A DNA stretch of 64,000 nucleotides from Neelides folsomi (taxonomy: Eukaryota; Arthropoda; Collembola; Neelipleona; Neelidae), in NCBI GenBank assembly GCA_034687125.1, contig JAQGBZ010000147.1, positions 62,001-126,000 of the forward strand, in the 5' to 3' direction. Each line of letters opens with the position of its first letter. Position 1 is the first letter of the stretch. Shown here piece after piece: positions 38,053-49,700 of the stretch. Under the pieces are notes generated by a model, which was not told the origin of the DNA, searched no databases, and saw nothing but the letters and a program-made list of their open reading frames with translations. Both the position numbers and the translations under genes were made by a program.

Positions 38053-38377
38053 CTATGTTTGCACCACATCCTTTGACTTCTCAAGACTGGATTCTTTGTT
38101 GTCGCAAAACAAACAAGATATTTCATCCTCGTTTTCTTCATCGTTAAACATCCAATAAACATTGCTCGATATGAAAGCCTAAAATAAATGTCGATAATGA
38201 GAGCAAACGTAAATATTTCCAATTTTTCTTGGATAATGATAGAAATTAAAAGGAAGCGAATTTAAGATTTACTACCGTTAATAACGAAAGGATAGCACTT
38301 AAAGGGATAAGGATGCATAATAATCCCAATGTCAATGACAAATCTGCAAGTGAAAAAGAGGATTCTTCTTGATCCAT
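38053..38377 (-). CDS. small single-span membrane protein, 75 aa
   Basis: Two exons, 38276-38377 and 38053-38178, join in phase 0. The product begins MDQEESSFSLADLSLTLG, has one hydrophobic segment (GLLCILIPLSAILSLL), then FISSNVYWMFNDEENEDEI, CLFCDN and a charged tail ending DVVQT. The acidic tail with a CxxC pair would face one side of a membrane. It sits 302 bp downstream of the CEBPZ stop and 395 bp upstream of EAPP on the same strand. I do not recognise the family; it resembles the broad class of small integral membrane proteins. Confidence 0.6.
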
Positions 38378-38678
38378 TTAAAATATATATAATGGTTATA
38401 GATAGTTAAATAGAACGTTAATAAAATGCCTATTATACAGATAGCTTTACAACAATGAACATGGAAAAATAATCTCTAACATGTCGGCTTCAGCTACTAA
38501 TAACAATTCTTTATTGAGTTTATTTTCATGGATCTCAAACAATATAAGAAATTTTTAGAATTTATTCAACTAAATACTTAAATCTCTTAAAATACATTTA
38601 TACTCGTTAATAAAGAGTTGTATTAACGTTCATGAACAATTATCAAGAAATATTTAATAGTTAATATCAAAAACAAAA

Positions 38679-41600
38679 TTAAAATTTTCTGGCCTTCGAT
38701 TTCTTAAAATTTCTTGGCTTATTTTCTCTTTTTCGCATGCTCCGGTCTTGCTTCTCTTCCCACTTCAATTGTTTAACATCTAAATAAATAAAATGACACA
38801 AATAAAAAACTGAAGTTTATAGGTAATGAATAATGTAAATACAGGCAAATAATTCCAATTTACTTGAATTGTCTCTGTTGATAAAGGTGTTTGGTCCAAT
38901 AAGACTCATTTCTGAGTTTTCTTCAAGCAATTGTGAAAATTCTTCTGCAGGGGCAAACATATCGCCACCCTTCATCTTTTTCATTCCTTTGATCTTTTTC
39001 TAAAACCATTCAAAACAATTTAGAAATAAATTTATGCCACGAATTTATAATAAATACAGATACATATTATGTATTTAGGGAATATAAACCTTAATTGAAC
39101 TTTCCAAGGAGCCGTCGTCGTCGTCATCTTCTTGCAAATCATCATCATCATCGAAATCCATATCTTCTAAATCGTCTTCATCCTCAGCCCCCATTTGTAT
39201 AAGCTCGTCACCTTCGTCGTCTTCATCCAAATCTTCGTCATCATCTGATTCATCAGACGATTCGTCTCCTTTCTTCCTTTTTCCCTTTGCCGACGAATCT
39301 TTAGCTGTGATATTTGAAGCAAAGTCCATTTCATCGTCATCACTGTCGACCAAAACTTCAGGATTTGAAGATTTGAAATAATTATTCATGATGTCATCAA
39401 ATTCATCATCGTCGACTTCTTCAATATCTTTTTTAACTTTGACACTTTCGTCTTTTGCTTTGAAAAATCTAATATAAAAGATGTTGTAAATGTAAGCACA
39501 TTTAAAGGATTTTAGGATTTTAAACTTAAAAAATATTACTTGTAGAAGAATCTTTCTTCAACTGGAATGAGACTTTCTTTTACATTTAAGTATCCACTTG
39601 AGTTGACCGGAACATTTCTGAGTCCAGATGGTTTATATTCTTTAAATTCCTACATTATATAAATAAAATATGTATATAAAAAACAAAAAATTTAAATAAA
39701 CATGATCTATAATAGGTACAATATGAATGTTAAAATTGTATTTATTTAAATTATGTAAATAAAACAATTTACCTTTTTGGAAACTTTTGGATTTCTGTAA
39801 ACAAAGCGATCAAGAAAACGAGTCAGAGTGAAATCTTTCAATGGATTTCCGTCGTATTTTACACTTTGAGCATTAAGAAGGGTCTCAGCAAATAAAGCTA
39901 CACTTGGATGAAAATGATCTGCTAGAAGAGATAATTCGTAGGTTAAGGTCAATTCAGCTCCACAAAATCTCGGATTACGAGCAACAATAGGGTCATAATC
40001 TGTGCAGCGTGAAACCAAAACCTTTTCTTCCTTAACAATGACAACTTCCTCAGGAGCAGGGGTCGAAGGATCCATTGCCATTGCCATCAATTTTTTCTTC
40101 AGCGCCTTTTTTTTCTTGTCTTCATCCACAACTTCTATAATTTGTACGTTTGAAGATTTTAAAAATTTCTCAAGTTCAGAAATCTTTTGGGGTGGTTTGG
40201 GTTCAGCAGCTACTTGTGGAACATCTTCTTTTTTAACTTCTTTCGCTTCTTCGATTTCTGGTTCGTCTCCAAGTTTGAGTATCCCTTTATCCACTTTGGC
40301 AATTTCAGAAATAAGGTATAAAATACCGCACGCTAAATTGGGCTGAACGTTATGGCAGATCTGTAATAAATGAGTGAATTAATTATTACGTCTGTACAAA
40401 TGAGTTTTGTATGTGGGAAAATTAGGTCATATGCACAAAGAAAGTATTAAATATCTACCGTATTACTGGAAAATCATTTTCAGTAGAAAATAGTTATATT
40501 GTTATATATTGTAAATTAACAGAGTAATTACTTGAAGTAGACGTTTAGTGAAAGCCATTTTTCTCGGCAACGAACTGTCTTTCCTAATTGCTTTGAATAC
40601 TAGATTTAAAAATTCCATTCCATGTGCACTGTTTGTAACATCGGAATTGAGCAGTGAACTGTATAGAACTCTGTAAAATCTAAATAAGATAGTAAATGTA
40701 TAAAATGCACTTAAATGTTATTTAAACATATAAATTTAGATGTGAAAGTAAATTACCTGTCAGCCTGGTCGGAGTCGGATTTTGTATCAATAGTTCGAAA
40801 GAGAAGTTGTAATGCTTGAAGACCGACATTAAAATGAGATATTTGAATAATTTTGTAAAGAGTGTTCAGGCTTTCGCTAAAAGTGACACCAAATTCTTTC
40901 GCATGAGGAAAAGCTCTATTTACTCCCAATAAAAGTCCACTCATCAATTTGCTATCAATATCACCCTAATTGGGAAATAAAAACAATTATTTAATCTTTC
41001 ATTGGCACTAAAAATATTTTTTTACTTTTAAAAAAATATTTGTTTTACTTTTTTAACACAAGCTTTGAAGAATGCTAAATAAACTTTGATAAGTTTAGCA
41101 GCCAACTTTGGATGTTCTCCATGAAGGGAAACCTGATTGAGAAAACAAATTCCGTAATATTGGGCTCGTTTGCTAATATTATTCCTAAAAACAAGGTGTT
41201 CAATCTCTTCCACAACAATCATCTTCATTCTAGGATGTTCTCCTAGAAGCTTGTTAAGATGAAATAGACCCTTCGATGCAGTTTTCTTGGATGGGTCACC
41301 CAATTTGTTTGCCAATAATTCAAGAAGGGCCTGAAAATAATTAGAATCGTAAAAAATGAGCTGAGAAATATTAATAGCGCTTAAAATAAGATATAATTTG
41401 GATATTACATTTTCTTGCTCTGGATGAGAAGATAACATATAATGAATAACAGATATAGCCCTCTCTTTAATTTTATCCACGGTGTCGGTTGACATTCTTT
41501 TCAAAGCCTCGACAAATTCATGATATTGTAGTTTAAGAAGATGTTCAAAATACCAAAGAATGAGTATTTTTGACGAGGCTCGACGAAGCTCAACTCCTCT

Positions 41601-42361
41601 TTGATCAAAAGAAATCAATTTTCGATTTGGCGGTAAAAGGTCTTCCATAAATAATATTTTTAGTGTATCTGGAAGCAGAAAATGTTCAGTTTTTTATTCC
41701 AAAATCGATGTATCATTATTTATTTATCATCAATTCTATAAATTTGTTATCTAACCTGATGCCAATAAGCATTGCTGCTTTCCTTGAACTTTAATCATAG
41801 CTATAAGTTGTTGTAAATGATGAATTTGGTGAATTGGGGAATCTTGAATTCTCACAGTCAATGCAGCTATACGATCCGGAAAAGTTCCCGAACTGATCAC
41901 TTTTTCCATCCATGAATTATTTCCTTTTTTACCGACTTTGTTAAGTTCTAGTATTTTCAAAAAAATTAATTTCCATTGCTTGACATAATTGATTGAAATT
42001 CTTTAAAGAAAAATAGAAGAAAATAACTTACGGATATTTTTATATGTTTTACAATCTGTTTCAAATAGCCGATTAGCCTTTACTTCAAATGATTTTACTT
42101 CATTTTTTGTCATCTTTAACTCTTCTGTTGTCTCTTCGCTTGAAGCAATCTTCAAAATAGAATATAAAATGGTTTAATGGTTTAAATTATATCGTATAGT
42201 AATATACAATTTTCTAAATTGAATTTGAATTAAATAACATATAATATTAGGATATTCTCACAACTAACCTTTTGGTCGATATCATACCATTTTATCCCTT
42301 CGTCACATTTAACAAAAAGTTTTGCCGACATTGAGTTGGAATTTGAGTTTTCCATCCCCAT
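38679..42361 (-). CDS. Cebpz: CEBPZ / NOC1 (Mak21) ribosome biogenesis factor
   Basis: Nucleolar factor for 60S pre-ribosome maturation that pairs with NOC2; also called CCAAT-box-binding factor. Twelve exons: 42269-42361, 42032-42149, 41756-41947, 41409-41668, 41049-41330, 40757-40965, 40532-40670, 39773-40360, 39540-39649, 39090-39468, 38864-38999, 38679-38779; 868 aa. Hallmarks are SWMEKVISSGTFPDRIAAL, LLPPNRKLISFDQRG, LILWYFEHLL, NNISKRAQYYGICFLNQVSL, GVNRAFPHAK and the CBF/Mak21 core DHFHPSVALFAETLL plus LKDFTLTRFLDRFVYRNPK. A long Asp/Glu-rich stretch follows (from 39350 down), then a Lys/Arg-rich C-terminus. The human protein is longer (about 1050 aa), mainly in linkers. Confidence 0.95.
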
Positions 42362-44188
42362 ATTCAATAATTTTGTCGTCTGTCCTCTAAATACGCAAAT
42401 TATTTAATATTTATTTTGGATTAATTGTAGTAATGTAATAATAGTAATTAATTTTACCCAGAGGAATATTTATTTAATCATCGAATTTGTAGGAAAAATG
42501 ATTGGCAATTGAGAATTCTGCATCCGACAAATGCCTTTAATTTCAGCGTGGTCTTCGTCTTCCGTCTTCTCCGTGCTGTGCTATGTGGCATGTGTGTATC
42601 AATGAACCTATACATAAGATAGGCCATAGCTATAGCATATGCTGAATACAGTGAGCGCCATTCAGTTGCGAAAATAGCTTGATAACAATCAACAATGTCT
42701 CAATCCCAGACGGATCTTTTATTTGCCTGAATTATTATATATCTATATGTTTGGAGTTTTATTAATTATACGAGGTGACAATCGTTAAAGGAAATCAATT
42801 AATGATATTAAATATGATAGTTAGATTATAAAGCTTGTATCCTTAAAATTTACCCCATATTACAGAAGTTGAACTTTATCCAACTTTCAAGAATCTCAAA
42901 TTCATTTCAGTTAATCTAAGAATTAATCAAAGAATTTCAATTAATATCTCTTTTGTCCAATTAATTAAGGTTTCTTCACAAAACGAGTTAATTTTGCCAT
43001 TTTAATTGAATTCTCAAATAATTAACATCATTTACTTCAATTTTCAATTTCATTTCAAATGTGAAGTGGTATAGTTTCCCCTTCCTTGTAGGTAACTCTC
43101 TTAAACTCTATTGTACAAACCTAACCTAACCTATTTACTTCAATATATCTCTACAACCAACATTGGGTTGTCTCGCATCCTCTTATGCACATAGCAACCG
43201 GAGTTTCCGTGAATGCTTTTGGCTAATAGCCTCTTTCAATTCAACCAGATTAGACGGGTTTTATTACATGACCCGAGATGAAGAAATAGAGGGGAGTCAG
43301 ATCGGGAGAGCTTTTCATCATTAACCATCTTAAAGTTAGGATTGATTAAAAAAAACGCCTCGACCTTAGGCCCACCCTGTACCTAGATTGAGTATGATAT
43401 TTAATGAGTTAAAGAAGGTTAGAGGTGGAATTTGGAATTTTTTGAAATGAAGGATCGATCATTTCATCTTTTCCTACCTCTTCAATCTCTTGCTCTTGAA
43501 AACATATAGCTAATAGCTCAAGATTGTGAAGACACCGTTTTTGCAGGAATCTTGGACTCGACGTATTCCTTCTCATCCTTCCATACCACTCTCCTCTCTA
43601 TCACTGTCTTCTCATTGTAAAGTGCTTTTTGCTTGTGAATATGACATTAATAAATATCCTGACATTACTTATCTCGAGAGTCGATCCTAATATGATCATT
43701 GAAATATTGCTCCCGTCCTTGTTTCAATACGTCTCTAATCCGGATTTGTTCATTTTTTTTACTAATATCTATTTCCCATACTTATTGTATTATGACAATA
43801 TTTTACATACACGAATTTCAACATTTCAACAGTAATAATGAATACAGGGAAATCCCTTTATAACCTGTCTCAAACATAAGATAAACGTAATTAAAAATTT
43901 TACTCGTGATTTTGACACCTAATATGCGAAACGTCATTGCTTGTGAATATAATATGAATGCATATTTATTATAGGTAATAAGCAATAACTAATAATAAAC
44001 CACCATATTACTATTTGTATACTATTTATATATATATATATAAATAGTATATATATATATATAAGTAAATTGCATTTAAATATTATGTTCGTCTTGCTCA
44101 GATTTGTATTTGTAAGAATATACATATTTCATTTAGCAATTACAATTCCATTACATTTTCTCTCATCTCAATGACATTCTTCATAAAA
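42362..44188. other. intergenic region upstream of CEBPZ, no gene seen
   Basis: The first 300 bases, richer in G and C, probably hold the CEBPZ promoter. The rest is AT-rich with short open frames only. A three-copy AACCT run occurs near 43120 and an AT dinucleotide palindrome at about 44027-44062. Confidence 0.5.
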
Positions 44189-45986
44189 ATAAAAAGTAGA
44201 GATGGGGCGAATAGTAGATTTTAAGTATTCGTCGAATATCGAATAGTAAGAAGAATTCTTATTCGAATCGAATATTCGTCGAATCGTTCTACTAATATTC
44301 ATTTACAAGCTTGAAAATCAATATACAGTAAGTTAATTATATTTATATTATTAAAATTATATAAATATAATATAAAATAATGATATAAATATATATATTA
44401 TGAATTAGATTAATAAAATGTAATTATGAATATTTATCTTTTAGATTCCCAATCGCAAATATTTTTCTGAGAAGGTTGTTCCTGACATTTATAAAAAATG
44501 TAAGAGTTCAATGTTTGAAAAAATCAACGACGTGAAACATATTTCCTTTACGACAGATATTTGGACAGCTACAAACGGAGCCCCATTCATCAGTTTGACC
44601 GCTCATTGGATTAATATCAATTTTGAATTTTGTCAATCAGTTTTGAGATTGAAGCATTTTCCCGGTAGCCATACAGGAAATAGCATTTCCGAAATTCTTC
44701 AAAACATGCTTGCTGAATGGAAAATTGAAAAAGAACGCTGTCATGTGTTTCTAAGGGACGAAGGAAAAAAATATGGTGTGGTCTCAATGAAGCTAATTTG
44801 AAATCTTTGTCATGCATGCTACATAAACTTCAACTTGTGATTAATGATTCGATAGGAATTCAAAAATCTATCGTTAATTTAATTACATCGGGAAGAAAAT
44901 TCGTAACTCATTTTAATCATTCTGCTCTCGCTTGTTCTAAGATGAAAGAAATACAAATTGAATTGGGAATGCAAGTGAGGAAATTGAAACAAGATGTTCA
45001 AACTCGTTGGAATTCTACTTTTTATATGCTTGAGCGATTGTTGGAGCAAAGGAAGGCAATTGAGAAATTGAAAAACGATTATGAAAGTATCACTTCTTTT
45101 ACACACGTTGATTGGAAACTCATGGAAAGTGTCATTTCGTCGTTAAAACCTTTTGAAGAAATAACTAAAATAATCAGCTCGGATAAATCTTGCGCTTCTG
45201 AACTAATACCTTTAATCAAACACTGAAATGTTACTTGAGTGAAGAAGATGAAATGCACAATGGGGTTAAAACTTTGAAAAAAATTTTAAAAGAAAACCTC
45301 ATTCAAAGATTTTCATATATGCAAATTGCATCCCAAGAAGGAATCTCATTTTGGGATAAATATGCAAAAAAACTCATAGTTCTACTTTGCACAGCGAGAA
45401 ACAATTTGAAGACGAAATAAATTTTTTCATTGCTCAGCCGTTGTTGGGAAAAGATAAAAGTTCTCATTTGTGGTGGAAAGAAAAAAGCTGCCAATTTCCT
45501 AATCTTTGTATAATTGCACAGAAGTATCTTTCGGCTCCAGGAAGCTCGGTGTTTAGTGAAAGATTTTTTTCAGAGACTGGGATCATATTTGAAGAACGGA
45601 GAAATCGACTTTTGCCAGAGAATGGGGAGATGTTGGGATTTATCAATTATAATTTACCTTCTCTCTCAATTGAATATTAAATATTATTTATAATATATTT
45701 GAATTTGTGCTTACATTTATTATAAGCATATGATATAATGATATTTAATATAATGATATTTCATTAATAATTTTAATAATTGAAACACATACATTTAATA
45801 AGGCTATTGATTAGATAAACATTTAACTAATTAAAATGCATTAAATAATTTTTTATCATTTTATCCTAATTAAATTAATTTTAAAACTCGAATTATTTGT
45901 CGAATAGTAAAATTTGCTTCGAATGAATTCGAATCGAATATTCGAATTCGAATATAATTCGGATTCGTCCCATCTCTAATAAAAAG
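44189..45986. mobile_element. hAT-superfamily DNA transposon with 8-bp target duplication
   Basis: Element body 44197-45978 (1782 bp). It starts TAGAGATGGGGCGAAT and ends with the inverted copy (TAGAGATGGGACGAAT on the minus strand). A perfect 8-bp duplication, ATAAAAAG, flanks it at 44189-44196 and 45979-45986. Both ends carry subterminal runs of TTCGAAT-like motifs (44228-44285 and 45900-45965). Length, TIR and 8-bp duplication are diagnostic of hAT. The internal transposase is broken, so the copy is not autonomous. Confidence 0.93.
44511..45680 (+). pseudogene. degraded hAT (ZBED-type) transposase
   Basis: Four open blocks in changing frames: 44511-44801, 44798-45226, 45235-45420 and 45387-45680. 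Together they resemble the RNase H-like core and C-terminal dimerisation region of hAT/ZBED transposases. Visible family motifs are ISFTTDIWTA (first catalytic Asp region), VFLRDEGKK, LSCMLHKLQLVI (Cys/His insertion), QDVQTRWNSTFYMLERL and SVFSERFFSETG (last acidic residue). At least two frameshifts and one stop break the gene. The N-terminal BED zinc finger and start codon are absent. Confidence 0.88.
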
Positions 45987-46790
45987 CCTTTTAACAATTT
46001 AATCATATTACATTCTATGATACTATTCTAGAGTGCTTCTGTATCATTGGTTCATATTCTTCATATAACTTTTGCAACTTCAAAGAAAATACATAAATTA
46101 AACATCCTAAACTATATTATGTACTTTAAATACTTTATTATTATACTTTTTGGTGTACACATACTTAAATAAACTACTCTATACATATAATAAATACAAA
46201 TTATCCATATTCCTATTAAGAAATTATAATTATATCGATATAAAGGAAATATAATTTTAAATTTGTGAATAATATAAAATTGGATTGCATTAACCTATCT
46301 CACTGGTGTAGTGTTTGTATAACTTTTTGCCGTAGAAGAAATTTTGAACAAGATTGAGTAATAATAATTGAGTTTCGTCCCGTGGCTTGGAAAAATGAAA
46401 TTTCACGATTTCACCTGGAAAGAGGTGAAGAAAAGCTGAAGCGAGGCGACAGACAGCACATGCTTCTGAGTCAAGCTAAATCTTATCTCCTCTTTCTTTC
46501 TCATTTCCAATATTCAGCTCAATTACATTTCTCGTAGGCGTCGAGCTCGTGTCAGTGGTCGTTCGACAACTTTTCTGCAACTTTGTGACGCTATTGCGTT
46601 CCCTGTCCAAACAACTGCCCAATATATTCTCAACTAAAGCAAAAACTCATTCATTTTGAATAAAGCTTCCTAATAAGAACAAGTGTCTTGTTTTCTGAAA
46701 TATGCTTATTTCTATTTCTGCAAAAAAAATAGGAAACGTATATTGAAATAATATTTTATTGATATATTTAAAGCGTGAATTTGGAAGACA
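45987..46790. promoter_or_regulatory. 5' region of the ALK-like gene
   Basis: AT-rich, with a more GC-balanced portion at about 46370-46620 that includes a TCAGT initiator-like motif at 46551. It probably contains the promoter and 5' UTR of the gene starting at 46791. No coding sequence seen. Confidence 0.35.
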
Positions 46791-49700
46791 ATGGGTAAAA
46801 AGATTGTATTTTTGTTTTTAATTTTCTTGTGTGAATCACTGTTAAATGTGTCTTGCAAAAATTCCCTTCAAAGTAATAACAGTCTTAATGAGTTATATAG
46901 TGAGTTTAACGTTTCCTTTGAATCTGACATTGTTTACAGTGAAATTAATAAAGATTTAACATTAATTTTATCCTTAAAAGATTTTCATACAAAGTTTGAT
47001 GTTGAAGATAAAAACTATTCCGATTTTTCCTTCATATCAGCAAAAATCAAAATCAACATTGAGGATGTACACTTCAATTGTGATGGCGGAGATGGGAATA
47101 TAATGAGCAAGATATTTCCACCTATCTGGAAGGATTTATTGATCAAAGGACTCTGTCCATCCTTGATCGAACCCCTGAAGACATATAGTGACATTTCTCC
47201 ACTTCCTGACCTCCCTTTGTTCCTCCAATATGAATGCAAGAATGATTCGACATTGTTGGTAGTAGACATTATGCCAGTTCTTCGACTTTGGATCGATTTT
47301 AATCCAACTTACGGCAAAAAAATATGGGATGACTTTATTTTTTCGATGACGAAGGATGATTTATTCCTTAATTGGATCAATTATACTCCAACTTCTATCT
47401 CGCTCTCAACTCAAATTAATTATATCAACGATGGTGAGTCTGTAAAAATTAAAAGCATTTAAAACATCTATTAGTATAGGTATAAGGTAATATAATAATT
47501 TTACATCAGTGTCCATGTTTTATATTTTACTAATTCCCAATTGTAAACAATGTCATTATTCTTTCTTAAATATTTCAAAATTATTGTTTAATGTTTGGTC
47601 ATATAATCGTATATATAATATCATATACCTACACTATATTACTATATTCAATAACATATCCTATGTACATGTTAATTTGTTGTATGCAAGTATCTGTGTA
47701 TAATAATTAATTAATTAGTATTTGTGTAGGTACAGATATTATCGTTCATTCTTATTTATTATCGTTGAAATATAAGGAGAGAAAGCGCCAAGATCTTTAG
47801 TTTTCTCTTTCGCCTTTCTCCTCTTCTTTTGAATTCTTTCCATCAGATGGGGAAAGCTGCACTTTGGTTTAAAAACGGTTTTATACATTTCAACTTGACA
47901 GTGTTGTTCAAGTTGTATGAATATGTGCAATATTTGTATAGGTATGGTTATTGTATGATGTGTGTTTAACTAAAAAGTTTAAATAAGGAAATACATACTA
48001 TAACCTACTTAAAATTAATGGTATTAATGGTACATATGTACCTACTTTAAAATGTGTATATAGCTTTTCATATTTAATAAGATGCATTATAGTACCAATA
48101 TATTTCATTTAATTAAACACTCGTTAATCTTCATTAGACATTATAATTTGTAACGGTGAATCTTATATTTTGACAAATTCACATAAAGGCATTTTTGTTA
48201 AAGCTTCTTGAAAGTAGAATTTTTTAGGGGGATGCCATTCATCTTCAGATTACGACATGTTTGGATGCATTAAAGGATCATGCGAGGAAGCAATAAAAAT
48301 TTGCAGGTTCCGCAGTAACTGTCCAGAAATCTCCTGTGGTAAGCAATTTTAAATTTCTTATTATATAAAGTGCATAATATTATGTAAAGGCATTCATATA
48401 TTCACGTTCATCGTGTAAATAAAAATAGTTAGATTCAAAATTATCCAAATAATAGAATAAAAAAGAAATAATGAAATGGCAATGAAGTGAATAATATTAG
48501 GCGTATCGCTCTATTTTCTTTTTAAAATTGGTCGAGTGAAGAATGATGGTCAGATTAATTAAGAATATTTGAATTTAAATTAAAAGTGTTATTCAAGTTT
48601 AAACTTTTAAGGTTATAAAATCAAAACTTTAAACTACGTTTGTCCATACAAACATAAAATTAACTTCTAACAGCATGAATATAAGATTTAGGAAAGCATG
48701 CTTACTTAATATTTAAGAGCTTGAATAAATATAAATATGTACACATACTATGTATGTGTAATACATACTGTGTATTTTGTATACTTTTGTACATACCATA
48801 CTTTGATGTGGTGTGAGCTGGGAGAGCTAAAAAGTTGAAACACACAAGTATAGCATGTCAACTATCATTCAAGTAAATTGCATGAATATGGCTGATGATA
48901 TGTATGGAAAAATCAAAATTTTACGTGCTAATTTCGCTGGCTTATATGTTTATACGGTTATTATATTTGGAAATTTCAATTGGTAGGAGGCTCATTGGAA
49001 TGGGAAGTGACTACCAAACGTAGTCAAGATGTCCTCTCGTAAACTTTTATGTGAATTGCTTACTTGAGTATATACCAAGGGCTATTGCTTTTATAGAATA
49101 AGGAGTCTCTTTTATTAAAGTTTCCTTCGTTCGGCCTTTCCAGTCTCTCTTTCCTAGCTCATTTGTCAACCATTGTCAGAAGAGGAATCGAATAAGTTTA
49201 GTGGAGTTGAAAAGAATTTTTAACCTCAACTCGCTCGCTCCCATGTCTTGAGGGGTTTAATGAGGAAGGACGTCTATTATAAAAGATACGTAGTGACATA
49301 TCTTAAATTACTTTTACGACGATTTGGCGATATGAAAATCTTATAAGTCAGGAATTAAGTGATTATGGGTTGACACTCGAATCATTTATAAACTTCCCTT
49401 ATTCTATTCACTTTAAAACTTTCTCCATTATAGAGAGAGATTTTCCATTAGAAAGATTATTTTGTTGCTCTCAAGTCTAAGGGTATGTGAAGGGAGGCTT
49501 TTCTTCTTCTTTCGTCCTTCGAGGATACAAAAGAAAGCTCTCTTCTCCTCAACTCCTTTCCGATGTCTTTTTATTCCTTTTCCCTTCGGTGGGTCTTCAG
49601 GAGGGCACCGAGCACTGGGACGGAAAAGCGAGGAAAATCCCAGAGCCGTGAATTGAAATTGTGGGGTAAACAATGCATAGATGCTCCATTTACTTATAAT

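Noticed and set aside
43110-43135. AACCT repeats resembling the arthropod telomere motif
   Set aside because: Only about three copies; too short for an interstitial telomere call.
43368-43384. GGCCCACCCTGTACC, similar to ends of some mariner-type elements
   Set aside because: No inverted partner and no transposase remnant were found nearby.
44027-44062. AT dinucleotide palindrome
   Set aside because: Ordinary microsatellite sequence in an AT-rich genome.
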